Position numbers and translations under genes: made by a program
The notes under the pieces: model-generated
Told to the model about the DNA's origin: nothing
Databases searched by the model: none
The model's input: only the letters and a program-made list of their open reading frames with translations
Source: Sphingobacterium thalpophilum
GTDB taxonomy: Bacteria > Bacteroidota > Bacteroidia > Sphingobacteriales > Sphingobacteriaceae
Length of the DNA: 41,017 nucleotides
Assembly: GCA_945878525.1 (NCBI GenBank)
Contig: CAMCTU010000009.1
Coordinates: 1-41,017, forward strand
Reading direction: 5' to 3'
In this document: piece by piece, positions 9,299-18,919 of the stretch
How the letters are laid out: every line of letters begins with the position of its first letter
Position numbering within the stretch: the first letter of the stretch is position 1

Positions 9299-12200
9299 TT
9301 ATTTTACATCATGGCTTATAAAAAGATAAATATATTCCTTATCATCCAAATTCGGGGTAGTATCTTCAGATTCTTTTGAATTAGGGGATAGTATGGTATC
9401 ATAAACAATTAGTTCATTTGAAATTTTAAGATTTCCAATGCCAATTTCTAAAGCGTCTGAGTATTCAGCCTCTTCAATGACTGTAAACATATGTTCATCC
9501 GAAGGAATAAGAACTGCTTCTGGTACTGATCCTTTTATATAATTCATTTTGCTTTTACCGAGATCATGCATTCCAGCAAGTGTTTCTCCGGTACGTTCAT
9601 TATGCCAATTGAAAAAATGAAGTACCGAAAATCCGGTTAAATACTCAACATAAGATTTCTTTTTAATGTAATTTATCAAATCCGAAACGAAAATTTGAGA
9701 GCCAATTTTAAATGAAGAACTTGATTCATATAACCATGGACATAAATATCTTCTGATATCTTCATTTAATTTTTTAACGTAATATCCTGTGTCACCAGAT
9801 TTTTTACCGCTGAATTTGACTTTAGCAATAAGTTTTATTCTCTCGTAAACAGGATTTTCAATTTCAATATCAACAAAAGGAGAAATTCCAGCCTTTACGA
9901 AATTTTTGATTTGATAGAGGTCTGCAAGATTTACCCTTGGTTGATTATCAGTAAAGAAAACTTCATTAGCTTCCTTTGGAACTATGATTACTCTGATCTT
10001 CCTTGTTCCTTGCTTATAACTAGCAGTGTACAATAAATCAGGTGATATACTCTTTGCCATCAGGAGTTGGGGAAACTCTTCCAGAAGAGCTTCTTCAATA
10101 TCCCTGTTAGTTACAATTCTGCTTTTATGCCTCAAGCGCTCACTTATCCTAAGATTGTATTGGTCAGTAGATTCCGCAGGCATTCCTCCATAAGATGAAA
10201 ATAGTTGGTTTATTCCAATTATTCCAGAGATTTTATTCTTAAATGCCTTGATTGAATTAGGTGGAAGTTTTACTTCAGAAACCTGAGCAGTATTATCAAT
10301 TACGCGAGTAGCTGTTAAGGCATGTGGATAAACTCCAATCATTTTGGATCTGATATTCCATTGCCCTCCAGAAGATGCTCTTAACCAATGAAGATTAGGC
10401 AAAAGTTTTGTATTTCCAATTTTAATTTGTTCTGGTAATTTAATTCTTACAATTCCAGTATTGATAAAGTTATTGGTGTTATCGTGTAGCACCTCTCCTT
10501 TATTCAAAATCATCCATGAATTTTCATACAAATAACTCCATATTATTGGCTCAGGTTCTTTGGCAAAATCGGAGAAGTTAGCGTCTTGGAATTGAAATAA
10601 GAGACTAAGCTCCTGTTTTGGATTTAGATCTTCGATACCTAAATAAAGGTTGTTTTCAAAATCAAAATCCGGAATAAAATTATAGGGTTGTTTATCACTC
10701 TCAGGGTAAACATTCTCATAACCAAAGGGATACTGATGAATTATTTTTAAAGCCGAGTCCTCATTTTTTGCTGTTTTAATAAGTACTTCCGAGTGCTCAA
10801 GAGTATAATCAACTGTGATCGATCTGACTATAGGAATATTAGGTTGATTTGGCAAAGGGCGCTTTTTTGAAAAGCGTTTAGAATTGTGCAGAACGGTATC
10901 CGGAAATATTTGAGGATAGAGCCTAGACCCAAATGCTTCCTCTGGCGAAGAGAATTCAAGCCTTATTGCTCCATCTGTAAAATTGGTATCCTGGAATATC
11001 CCTTCTTTGTTTAATAATGGCCGGTTTGGTAATTCAAGTCTTTTTAAATCAATATCTCTGATCTCAGTTAATTCTGAGAGAATTTCAGAACCAAAATCAC
11101 CCTTATCAATACTGAACAAATTAAATTCCTGCCTTTTAGACGAAGCAGGTTTGAATTTTCCCTCCGATAAAGCACTTAACTTTATTTTGAAAGAATCATT
11201 TCTGAAATTCGCTGGATATTCTTTTAAATAGTTTTCCCATCCACCTGAAACCCTAGGAAGGTCAATCCATTCCATCTTAATCCTAAAGTCTTTGGTATAC
11301 CTGTTGAATATATTTGTATTTTTTATATCAAGGTAAGATCCAATTACGGGCTGGGGACCAAATGGATGGAATGGGCTATCGGGACTAAGGTTACCAATAT
11401 TGTTTAGAAGTTTTATTGCTCTGCTACCGTTAACATGAGCAGAAATCGTGACACGTTCGATTAATAACTTTCTGAAAAATGAAAATGGATTGTGCGTTGA
11501 ATAATTATTTAGAATGAGCTTAACTATAGGCCATTCAGAATCATAGCTTTCACCATGAATTTGAGCTAAATAAATATCAATTCCTTCATCAACCGGAGAC
11601 AATTCAAATTTAACTTCAAAGTTTCGTTCTGGTATATTAACTTTCACCGTGTACCGTTTTACCTCTTCCCAAGATGTGGATGAAGTAAAACTGATTATAA
11701 ATGCATCTGATAAAAGTTCATAACTAACTGTTTGCAACAGTTTACCAGTTACATTAGCATAGTTTTTAAAGTATTGAAGTAAGGTCGTAAAAGATGTCTG
11801 ATCAAAATAGATAATCATACAAATTGAGCGCTGTCCTTCGATTTGATAAAGAATTGGTGATGACAGTAGAATGCCAATTTCGGTATCTTCCATTGTTCGG
11901 TCCTCATCAGATAATTCGATCTGGCTTTCTCCTAATACAGGCCATGATTTTAATTCTGACTGCTGATCAAAATAACTGGAAGCCTGAATGTTTTTATGTG
12001 AAGCCTTATAAAGCTCAATTTCTTTTACGTCATAAAAATCATGATTAGGTGAAATTACTTGAATGTGTTCATCTAATATTAATGTCCTTATTTCTTGGAT
12101 TTTAGCCTTCGTAACCACTAAATGCTCATTTACAGAGTAAAAAAGCAGATTAGAATCAAGCTCAGCTTGCAATAATTCACCACTTTCAATAGCTACCTGA

Positions 12201-13096
12201 TCATTTGTAGAAGGATCAAAAACAATATGTACGGAATCAGGTTTTGCCTCTTTTAACTGAAGTTGTAAGACCCTTTTAAAATAAAAATCAAGATGCTCTG
12301 AGCTTATAGTATTGAGCTGGTCAATAAGATGTTTAAATAGTTTAAGAAAAGTAATACATAATGAAATGTGGGGTGGATATTCATTTTTCAGAATATCATA
12401 ATCTTTATAATAAAAAGCAGTAACAGCTAGAAAATTATGATATTTCGACCTTAGGCTGTTGAATGTCTCTTTTATAAAATTTAGTGCTGGCAGAATCCTG
12501 AGTTTAATCTCTGCAGCATCCGCAAATATTTCAGGAACTGCAATACTCAAATCAATTAATTCTTCAGGATGTAGAAAAGCAAAGGGTTCTCCAAATTTTT
12601 GTTCGGCCTGTTTATTATATGCAATAATCTCTGAAATTTCTTTGGTTAATCCTTTGATTATTCCTCCTAATTCAATGCTAATTTTATCAAAATTATTTCC
12701 ATATTCAAGCTTTTTACAGGTTTCTTTATATATTTTAATGACACCATGAAGAAATTCGAACAAATTTTTAAGTGCTTGCAGAGCTTCATTGTCACTAGTT
12801 GCCAGGTAAATTTGTGTTTCGAGCTTTTCAAATTGAACGAGTTGACTTGTCAGATCAAATTCAGTGATAAGTAGAATAAGAATATTTTTATCTGAAGTGA
12901 AAAAGTCCTTCCAGTCGCCTTCAATTTTATCCTCTTCACTATAAAAATTAACTTGCCCTGCAAAATCAGACATGAACTTTAAAAAATCAGAAATTTTGCG
13001 GTCATCAATTTTAATATAACCCGGATCAAGCCCCTTAATTCGGCGTTCTTCCTGAGTTATTCCGTCTATTAAATCAAGTAAGTGATCATTAGCCAT
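9299..13096 (-). CDS. Baseplate J-like wedge protein (Afp11-like)
   Basis: 1265 aa. The region near residues 955-1020 (GIIGINQLFSSYGGMPAEST, then RISERLRHKSRIVTNRDIEEALLEEFPQL) matches the conserved core of baseplate J-family proteins as found in eCIS. The following stretch (IRVIIVPKE, then PFVDIEIENPVYERIKLIAKVKF) also fits the J-like fold. The large N-terminal part is mostly helical with a conserved-looking opening (ITQEERRIKGLDPGYIKID). In the particle it should form the baseplate wedge ring with the Afp12-like protein and gp25. It follows the gp25 gene after 14 bp and precedes the fibre-like gene by 4 bp. Confidence 0.88.
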   Translation of the reverse strand: MANDHLLDLIDGITQEERRIKGLDPGYIKIDDRKISDFLKFMSDFAGQVNFYSEEDKIEGDWKDFFTSDKNILILLITEFDLTSQLVQFEKLETQIYLATSDNEALQALKNLFEFLHGVIKIYKETCKKLEYGNNFDKISIELGGIIKGLTKEISEIIAYNKQAEQKFGEPFAFLHPEELIDLSIAVPEIFADAAEIKLRILPALNFIKETFNSLRSKYHNFLAVTAFYYKDYDILKNEYPPHISLCITFLKLFKHLIDQLNTISSEHLDFYFKRVLQLQLKEAKPDSVHIVFDPSTNDQVAIESGELLQAELDSNLLFYSVNEHLVVTKAKIQEIRTLILDEHIQVISPNHDFYDVKEIELYKASHKNIQASSYFDQQSELKSWPVLGESQIELSDEDRTMEDTEIGILLSSPILYQIEGQRSICMIIYFDQTSFTTLLQYFKNYANVTGKLLQTVSYELLSDAFIISFTSSTSWEEVKRYTVKVNIPERNFEVKFELSPVDEGIDIYLAQIHGESYDSEWPIVKLILNNYSTHNPFSFFRKLLIERVTISAHVNGSRAIKLLNNIGNLSPDSPFHPFGPQPVIGSYLDIKNTNIFNRYTKDFRIKMEWIDLPRVSGGWENYLKEYPANFRNDSFKIKLSALSEGKFKPASSKRQEFNLFSIDKGDFGSEILSELTEIRDIDLKRLELPNRPLLNKEGIFQDTNFTDGAIRLEFSSPEEAFGSRLYPQIFPDTVLHNSKRFSKKRPLPNQPNIPIVRSITVDYTLEHSEVLIKTAKNEDSALKIIHQYPFGYENVYPESDKQPYNFIPDFDFENNLYLGIEDLNPKQELSLLFQFQDANFSDFAKEPEPIIWSYLYENSWMILNKGEVLHDNTNNFINTGIVRIKLPEQIKIGNTKLLPNLHWLRASSGGQWNIRSKMIGVYPHALTATRVIDNTAQVSEVKLPPNSIKAFKNKISGIIGINQLFSSYGGMPAESTDQYNLRISERLRHKSRIVTNRDIEEALLEEFPQLLMAKSISPDLLYTASYKQGTRKIRVIIVPKEANEVFFTDNQPRVNLADLYQIKNFVKAGISPFVDIEIENPVYERIKLIAKVKFSGKKSGDTGYYVKKLNEDIRRYLCPWLYESSSSFKIGSQIFVSDLINYIKKKSYVEYLTGFSVLHFFNWHNERTGETLAGMHDLGKSKMNYIKGSVPEAVLIPSDEHMFTVIEEAEYSDALEIGIGNLKISNELIVYDTILSPNSKESEDTTPNLDDKEYIYLFISHDVK

Positions 13097-13110
13097 TTAT
13101 TGTACGGAGC

Positions 13111-13560
13111 CTATACAGATGAAACATTTGTTCCTTCAATCAAGTAATAAGGGAACACAATATTGTGCCTAGAGTTAGTTATAATTACTGTAAAATGAAT
13201 AACTATATGCAAAAGCCCGTTTTGGTCATTTTGCTCTAATACTTCGGTTTTCAAGTATGTTATTCTGGGTTCAAAATTCAATAATGCATGATAAATAAGG
13301 TGATCAAGACTTGCAATCAAAGAAGAATCAATTTTTTCAAACACCAAACGCTTTAAATCACAGCCGAATTCAGGCTGCATAATTCTCTCGCCAGGAGTTG
13401 TACTCAGGATAATTTGGATACTTTCACCAATATCTTCAATTTCAGAAACCATTGAAACTGAGTGATCAATTTTATTAAACACAGGAGGGAAACTCCAGCC
13501 TGTTCCTAAAAATGATTTAACTTCATCCATAATTATCCCCCAATCATCACTGTTGGACAA
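13111..13560 (-). CDS. gp25/GPW baseplate protein (Afp9-like)
   Basis: 149 aa, the usual length for the phage T4 gp25-like (GPW_gp25) family. The central segment ESIQIILSTTPGERIMQPEFG contains the family core with the conserved E-R-x-x-x-P-x-x-G pattern, followed by LKRLVFE and an ALLNFEPRI strand. gp25 proteins nucleate sheath polymerisation on the baseplate. The start codon lies 28 bp inside the PAAR gene, so the two are translationally coupled. Gene order is PAAR then gp25, the reverse of Afp9-Afp10. Confidence 0.93.
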   Translation of the reverse strand: MSNSDDWGIIMDEVKSFLGTGWSFPPVFNKIDHSVSMVSEIEDIGESIQIILSTTPGERIMQPEFGCDLKRLVFEKIDSSLIASLDHLIYHALLNFEPRITYLKTEVLEQNDQNGLLHIVIHFTVIITNSRHNIVFPYYLIEGTNVSSV

Positions 13561-13832
13561 CCGAGTGCAATTGAACCTCCATGGGCTGTAGTATCCCCCA
13601 CTCTAGCTGCAGGCTTTTTTCCAATCATAACAGTTGCAGATCCTTTTACTATGGTATCGGGAGGGCCAATACACATACACATATCACCCATAACAGATGC
13701 AGGTAACTTGCCGATCAGAACTGTAGGTATCCCTGGACCCAGAATTGGTCCTCCTACATGCGGTGTTGGAGGTATACCTGGATCCAGCATCGAACAAGTA
13801 TGCAAATCATTTACTCTTGCTGCTTGTGGCAT
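13533..13832 (-). CDS. PAAR-domain spike tip protein (Afp10-like)
   Basis: 99 aa, a bare PAAR domain without any toxin extension. It starts MPQAARVNDLHTC and contains glycine/proline-rich repeats (HVGGPILGPG, VLIGKLPASVMGDMCMC, VMIGKKPAARVGDTTAHGG) with His and Cys residues able to bind the tip zinc. PAAR proteins cap the trimeric VgrG-like spike and sharpen it. It begins 1 bp after the spike gene stop and overlaps gp25 by 28 bp. Confidence 0.95.
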   Translation of the reverse strand: MPQAARVNDLHTCSMLDPGIPPTPHVGGPILGPGIPTVLIGKLPASVMGDMCMCIGPPDTIVKGSATVMIGKKPAARVGDTTAHGGSIALGCPTVMIGG

Positions 13833-13833
13833 A

Positions 13834-15624
13834 TTAATTTATCATTACCATTGCGCCTTTAACTATTGTCTGACCAGAAGCAGAGATTTCTGCGGATGCG
13901 CTACCTTTTGCAGTAAAGCCAACTTTCGCAGTACTCGTTATATTTAAACCTTCCACGATAACATCCTGTTTTGATTGTAGGGACAATTTTCCGGTGGCAT
14001 CAAGAGTAATATCTCCGGTGGCCTTAATAACAATATTTTTAGGACTTTCCATTTCAATACCTGAAGAATTCAATTTTAGTATATTACTATTTTGATCTTT
14101 AATTGTAATACCTTTTTCTTCATCATCTAATATAATACTATTTCCGCCGGGAGTAAAAATCTTAATAATTTTTTTCTCTTCATCAAAATTGATCTCCATT
14201 TTTGATCTGGTGGTTATTGCTTTAGTATTATTCTTAGCTTCGTTAGCATAAGCTGCAGCATGTTTACTGCTGTATAAAGAACCTAAAATAACAGGATGTG
14301 AAGGATCATCATCTATAAACCCAAGAATAACCTCATCACCAATCTCCGGCAAAAAGTAAAAACCGGCTGCGCTGCTTGCATAAATGCTGGCCATTCTTGC
14401 CCATAATGTTTCAGTTCCTGTCATTCCGGGAATTGTTACAGATAACCTAAACTCAGATTGTGGATCTTTATCCAGTTGTTTTACAATCCCTACCTGTAAA
14501 CCGTGAATCGCGGGGAATTGACCGGTTGAAGGTGAATAAGAGAATTGAGGGAATTCTGAAACAGGTTTAGATTCAAGTCCGAAATCTACCCTGGTTATCC
14601 AGCTTCCTTCTTCAATTGTATGTTCTACAACTGAAACATATGCATTCCCATTATATCTATCTCCTAATCCTGCAAGAGTAATCATATCACCGGTATTGAC
14701 TTTAGAGCTTCCTTTAAAAGTAACAGAACCTTTTAATGCAGATAATCTTATTCTAAGCAGTTTAGAGTTTGCCCATAACTTCAAATTGGCTGAGTCCATC
14801 GGCGTTCCTGAATACAATGTTAAATCTTGATTTTTAAATTCCTTTGAAAGGGTTTTGGCTTCAAGGTTTCCATGTTCGTTCAAACTTGGTTCTGCTGCTT
14901 TAGAGGCAGAAGTAATAGCAAGTTTTGAAGGATCCCAACCGATAGCTTCCACACTGTTTACCTGCCCTTCACCGTCAAACTCAGCATTTAGAGAATAGAT
15001 GGATTCACCGTATGTTACTGTAAGCACAGGTGAGGAATCTAAAACAGGTTTTTTAACAAAAATGTCATCCTCTTTCAGATTGATCACAAGTCCGCAAAAA
15101 TCTGCCCTAGCTAAAATAAAATCCCAATCGGTAGCCGATTTTTGATACAAGTTTTCATATTGAAAGCTAGTTGAATCTACTGTAGCAGTTAAGGAATAGT
15201 TGCTGATAATTGAGGAGATAATATCAGAATCTTTCTTTTTCAGAAAAACTGAATCATTTCTGTTGTAAGTCATTTGAACAGCTTTATGCTTACAAGTAAG
15301 TAATAAATTACTGGTTCGTTCATTGCTTATTCTGATTGCCTGCTTAACAATTACTCCGCTAAATATCAGGTTATTATCAGAATCATATCCAGCGTTAATT
15401 GATATTTCACTTCCTGGAATCAGTGTTGTTTTCTCAGAGAGAGCAAAATCTCCGCTATCCGGAGATCCGTCAATCAATACAATTTCAGCATATGAAATTC
15501 TGTTTATTTCATAATAAGTTCGAATAGAAACCAACGGATAGGTATCCTCTAATGCAGTACCATTTACGGTAATACTACAGGTTAAAGTCTGCCCTGCAGA
15601 AACTTCAGGTGATACAATCGGCAT
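13834..15624 (-). CDS. VgrG/gp27-gp5-like spike protein (Afp8-like)
   Basis: 596 aa. Residues 1-360 are gp27-like (YLVSIRTYYEINRISYAEIVLIDG-type opening and a late-control-protein-D-like fold). Residues about 372-460 form the gp5 OB-fold (GIVKQLDKDPQSEFRLSVTI, then GFYFLPEIGDEVILGFIDDD and HPVILGSLYS). The last ~120 residues have the short repeating strands of a trimeric beta-helix needle (GNSIILDDEEKGITI, ATGDITLDATGKLSLQ). It forms the central spike onto which PAAR docks. It is placed one base after the LysM gene. No lysozyme or effector domain is fused to it. Confidence 0.95.
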   Translation of the reverse strand: MPIVSPEVSAGQTLTCSITVNGTALEDTYPLVSIRTYYEINRISYAEIVLIDGSPDSGDFALSEKTTLIPGSEISINAGYDSDNNLIFSGVIVKQAIRISNERTSNLLLTCKHKAVQMTYNRNDSVFLKKKDSDIISSIISNYSLTATVDSTSFQYENLYQKSATDWDFILARADFCGLVINLKEDDIFVKKPVLDSSPVLTVTYGESIYSLNAEFDGEGQVNSVEAIGWDPSKLAITSASKAAEPSLNEHGNLEAKTLSKEFKNQDLTLYSGTPMDSANLKLWANSKLLRIRLSALKGSVTFKGSSKVNTGDMITLAGLGDRYNGNAYVSVVEHTIEEGSWITRVDFGLESKPVSEFPQFSYSPSTGQFPAIHGLQVGIVKQLDKDPQSEFRLSVTIPGMTGTETLWARMASIYASSAAGFYFLPEIGDEVILGFIDDDPSHPVILGSLYSSKHAAAYANEAKNNTKAITTRSKMEINFDEEKKIIKIFTPGGNSIILDDEEKGITIKDQNSNILKLNSSGIEMESPKNIVIKATGDITLDATGKLSLQSKQDVIVEGLNITSTAKVGFTAKGSASAEISASGQTIVKGAMVMIN

Positions 15625-15625
15625 A

Positions 15626-16294
15626 TTATTTTTTTATTGGTGGAAAGTAAATTTGATCACCAGGTTTAATATCCTGAAAACTATTCAGTCCATTTGCTCT
15701 GGCAACCTCAAGGTAATAAGAACTGTCGCCATAGATACGGTATGCCATCAATGGAAGCGTATCGCCAGCATTAACGGTTCTTAGATGTGTTAAATCAGGC
15801 GAAGAATTAGCTCCTTCTTGCGTTTTAGTTTTATAATCCTTGCTTTGGGTTATTGTAATGTCAATAGTTGCCCTTAATGCCTTTCCATCTGGATTAAATA
15901 AACTGTATTTTATATCAATTTTAGAACAAACACCGGTAAATTTGAGTGAACCCCAAATGATAAGGAGATAATAAGGACGGTGAATTTCTCCCTGATATTT
16001 AGTAACTAGGTCTGTAAATTTTTTGATGTACGAATCCACATCTTTAAAGCCTGACGGTAATTTAACAACACCGGTACCATCAACAAAAAATGTCAGTTTG
16101 AGATCACTTTGGCCAATACTTTTAAAACTTTGGGTACTGGCACTTGAACCTATCGTTTGATCCTGAGTATAATCAACAGTTAAAGAACGCTCGTAAGCAG
16201 AAGGGTTTATAAAAGCTACAATGGAGTCGGATTCCACTCCTTTACAGGAAGGATCTTTAAAGCCAAGTATTTTTAATTTGACAAGATTCTGCAT
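15626..16294 (-). CDS. LysM-containing tube/baseplate adaptor protein (Afp7-like)
   Basis: 222 aa. The N-terminal ~150 residues match the eCIS Afp7/Pvc7 family (KLKILGFKDPSCKG, IVAFINPSAYERSLTVDYTQ). The C-terminus is a single LysM domain at about residues 172-219 (AGDTLPLMAYRIYGDSSYYL, then NGLNSFQDIKPGDQIYFPP). In related particles this type of protein connects the tube to the spike and baseplate; LysM here is thought to mediate protein contacts as in phage gp53, not peptidoglycan binding. One base separates it from the genes on either side. Confidence 0.9.
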   Translation of the reverse strand: MQNLVKLKILGFKDPSCKGVESDSIVAFINPSAYERSLTVDYTQDQTIGSSASTQSFKSIGQSDLKLTFFVDGTGVVKLPSGFKDVDSYIKKFTDLVTKYQGEIHRPYYLLIIWGSLKFTGVCSKIDIKYSLFNPDGKALRATIDITITQSKDYKTKTQEGANSSPDLTHLRTVNAGDTLPLMAYRIYGDSSYYLEVARANGLNSFQDIKPGDQIYFPPIKK

Positions 16295-16295
16295 A

Positions 16296-16463
16296 TCAGC
16301 GCTGAGATGTATTTTTCATTCTATTACGAATGGTTTCCATACATTCCTTTATGATCTTACTTTTAAGAGCCGCCAATTCTCTCTGGTCAATTGCCAGATT
16401 TGGGCTCTTATTATTCTGATCGACTGATACTTTAATTATTAATTCTCTGATTTCAATAGGCAT
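16296..16463 (-). CDS. Small DUF5908 protein (Afp6 position)
   Basis: A 55-codon reading frame on the minus strand, from the ATG at 16463 to TGA at 16296-16298. The product begins MPIEIRELIIKVSV, the signature start of the DUF5908 family, which is found almost only inside eCIS clusters, and ends in a basic helix. It fills exactly the gap between the second tube gene and the LysM gene, with 1 bp on each side, so it is clearly translated as part of the operon. Function is not established; it occupies the position of Afp6. Because it is so short it is easily missed by automated calling. Confidence 0.88.
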   Translation of the reverse strand: MPIEIRELIIKVSVDQNNKSPNLAIDQRELAALKSKIIKECMETIRNRMKNTSQR

Positions 16464-16464
16464 C

Positions 16465-16914
16465 TTAATTTACTTTTGTAAAATAATCAAAACATAACTC
16501 TATGGTTTCAACAACCAATGTATTTTCCTGAGCTTTGAAATCTGAAATTTTGATAGCTACAGGATATGCATTAACGAACCTCCAGGTAGAAATTGGTGCA
16601 CCAGTCTGATCGAGAAGATTAAGATTAACAATTTTAGGTGTAAAAGTAAATAATTCGAAGCTATTTTTTGCCCAATTTATTAATGGGGATCCTATGAGCA
16701 TTCCTCTTTTGAGTATGAGGTTTTCATAATTAGGAGGGGTGGGGAAACGGTGAACAAACCGATTCTCCCCACCCTCTTCTACATTTTTTGGAGAAATTTT
16801 TACATTAAGTCCGCTAACTTCCTGAAAACTACCTTCATTTACTCCCGTTATTCCTTCGACATTTACTTTAAAACTAAAGCCGACCGGAGGGTAATATTGA
16901 TCAATAGTCTTCAT
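16465..16914 (-). CDS. Tube protein 2 (Afp5-like)
   Basis: 149 aa. Has the T4 gp19-like tube fold signature of eCIS tube proteins: VGFSFKVNVEGI at the start, SFQEVSGLNVKI, then NLILKRGMLIGSPLINWA, and the closing ISTWRFVNAYPVAIKISDFK. It is homologous to the neighbouring 151-aa tube protein but diverged. By analogy with Afp5/Pvc5 it is expected to form the first tube layer that adapts the hexameric tube to the trimeric spike. It lies 6 bp after tube 1 and 1 bp before DUF5908. Confidence 0.92.
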   Translation of the reverse strand: MKTIDQYYPPVGFSFKVNVEGITGVNEGSFQEVSGLNVKISPKNVEEGGENRFVHRFPTPPNYENLILKRGMLIGSPLINWAKNSFELFTFTPKIVNLNLLDQTGAPISTWRFVNAYPVAIKISDFKAQENTLVVETIELCFDYFTKVN

Positions 16915-16920
16915 TAATTA

Positions 16921-17376
16921 TTATGCGCTTAACGAAAGGCCTTCATGGGCCAGCTCCATTGTTTCAACTGCGATTTCATTCGCATCAGCTTTCATATCCG
17001 AAACAGTCATTTTGCATGGAAACGCGTTTAAAAGTTTCCAGCTCATTGCCACAGCATTGGTTTCATCAAGCAAACTAATTAGAATAGTTGAACGCTTTAT
17101 TGTGTTCATTTTAATCAAGTTATACTTATCCCAAAGTGCTTTATCACCTTTAAATATACCCTTTTTAAGAGTAATATTACCAAATTTCTGTATTCCAGGC
17201 ATTTTTACAGTAGAATAAACCTTACTGTTACCACCTCTGTATTCTATAACCTGAGTTTCTGAAGACAAACCGGTTACTTCCTGAAATATAAGCTCTGCAT
17301 CGTCCCATTTTACTTGAAATGAGAACTTGACTAACGGCCAGGTTGCCGTTGACTGTGCTGCTCCATCTTCTGCCAT
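16921..17376 (-). CDS. Main inner tube protein (Afp1-like)
   Basis: 151 aa. Carries the same tube-fold landmarks as its neighbour: VKFSFQVKWDDAELIFQEVT, then KFGNITLKKGIFKGDKALWD, and AMSWKLLNAFPCKMTVSDMK. It is the first of the two tube genes after the sheath and is the better candidate for the polymeric tube. In the assembled particle, stacked hexameric rings would line the sheath and hold cargo in the lumen. It is 42 bp from the sheath gene, the largest gap in the structural operon. Confidence 0.93.
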   Translation of the reverse strand: MAEDGAAQSTATWPLVKFSFQVKWDDAELIFQEVTGLSSETQVIEYRGGNSKVYSTVKMPGIQKFGNITLKKGIFKGDKALWDKYNLIKMNTIKRSTILISLLDETNAVAMSWKLLNAFPCKMTVSDMKADANEIAVETMELAHEGLSLSA

Positions 17377-17418
17377 AATTGTAATATTTAAATGTAAATA
17401 ATAAGTTTAATTAATTGA

Positions 17419-18906
17419 TTAAGATTGTTGCATTTGCTGCTGGAAAGTAATTACGATAAATTCAGCAGGGCGAACCAGTGCAACTTTTACAGTAATTAGC
17501 ATTTTTCCATCAAGAATATCGGTTGGTGTCATAGTAGATCCCAATCCTATCTGAACATCAAAGGCCACTTCAGGTGCTGCACCAGCAAGAGCTCCTTGTT
17601 TCCAGAGATTGATCAAGAAGTTTTCGATCATACTTTTAACAGTTACCCAAGTATTAGCATCATTCGGCTCAAAAACATATGCCCTAGCTGCTAATTTAAT
17701 AGATTGTTCAATCATAATCAATGTCCTTCTCACGTTGATATATCTCCAATCCTGACTGTTTCCATCCAATGTGCGACCACCCCATACTAGACAACCAATG
17801 CCAGGGAAAGATCGAATAACATTGATTGATTTTCCTGCCATTACATCTACATTAAGACTTTGTTGGCCTTCACTTGAGATATTAACAGCCGGGGCATTCA
17901 CCATGTTCACAGAAACATTTGCAGGTGCCTTCCATACTCCTCTACTGTTATCAACCTGTGTGTATACACCTGCCATAGCTCCGCTTGGAGGAAGTTGATT
18001 AAGCTTGGTACGTATTTCAGTCAGAATATTAGTATAAGTAGGACTAACAGCTTTCAATCCCTGATGCAAATGCTTTTTGGCAGTAAGCAGATCGGCTGAT
18101 CCTGCTTCTAATTTTGCACTATCTGCATTATATTTTGTGTATATATTCTTTGCATCTGCTTCAGGTAATATTGAAGAAAGATCACCATCAACATTTTCGA
18201 AATCAATTTCATCATTCTGAACGATTGATGTGTTCAACCATGGATAATAAGCTGCACCATAATTAAGGAAATTGATTCCTATCGCTTCACGGAAATCATT
18301 GATTACAACTGCTGTTTCATCTGTTGGTTCTTGTTTCACAACATCGAAAATTGCAAAACGGCTTTGCATTTTAGCACAGTGTGCAAGTACTTTCTGGTAA
18401 ATTCCATAACATTCTTTACCAATGGCAATTGCATCTGGAATTACTACCAGGGTTGGTTCAAATTCTTTCTCTAATATATCTAAAACTTCAAAATCACCGG
18501 GTTTTATCTCTAGTGAATCTGCACCCTGATAAAGTCCAACAGAAAGAATATAGCATGGTCCACCACCATTCGCATAAAACAAACGAATGCTGTTAAACAT
18601 ATATGCTATGTTACCGGCTTTAAATGCAACTTTTTTAGGAGCTTTATCAAGCATAAAAGATTCATCATCACCTACTTTTGAATCCTCAATAGTAAATTTA
18701 GATTTGAAACCCTCACCAAAACACTCGATGTATTCAGCAAATGAGGTAATACGTGTAGGTTTTCCTACCAACGATTTCCCGTTCCGTTCGGCCATTGAAG
18801 TGTAGCCAATGAATGCAGGCACAGCTGTTTCTACAGCTACTGCGGAACTTGGGAAGGCGTTCTTTTCTTCCAGGTAGACTCCTGGTGTCATTAATGTTGA
18901 TGCCAT
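17419..18906 (-). CDS. Contractile sheath protein (Afp2-4-like)
   Basis: 495 aa, typical of eCIS sheath proteins. The N-terminus MTPGVYLEEKNAFPSSAVAV, then VPAFIGYTSMAE, is the standard tail sheath opening. The C-terminal domain includes VWGGRTLDGNSQDWRYINVR, RTLIMIEQSIKLAARAYVFE and LWKQGALAGAAPEVAFDVQI, the conserved sheath core that wraps the tube. Only one sheath gene is present, against three in Afp. It follows the 278-aa gene by 13 bp. Confidence 0.96.
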   Translation of the reverse strand: MASTLMTPGVYLEEKNAFPSSAVAVETAVPAFIGYTSMAERNGKSLVGKPTRITSFAEYIECFGEGFKSKFTIEDSKVGDDESFMLDKAPKKVAFKAGNIAYMFNSIRLFYANGGGPCYILSVGLYQGADSLEIKPGDFEVLDILEKEFEPTLVVIPDAIAIGKECYGIYQKVLAHCAKMQSRFAIFDVVKQEPTDETAVVINDFREAIGINFLNYGAAYYPWLNTSIVQNDEIDFENVDGDLSSILPEADAKNIYTKYNADSAKLEAGSADLLTAKKHLHQGLKAVSPTYTNILTEIRTKLNQLPPSGAMAGVYTQVDNSRGVWKAPANVSVNMVNAPAVNISSEGQQSLNVDVMAGKSINVIRSFPGIGCLVWGGRTLDGNSQDWRYINVRRTLIMIEQSIKLAARAYVFEPNDANTWVTVKSMIENFLINLWKQGALAGAAPEVAFDVQIGLGSTMTPTDILDGKMLITVKVALVRPAEFIVITFQQQMQQS

Positions 18907-18919
18907 TGTTTAATTTAAT

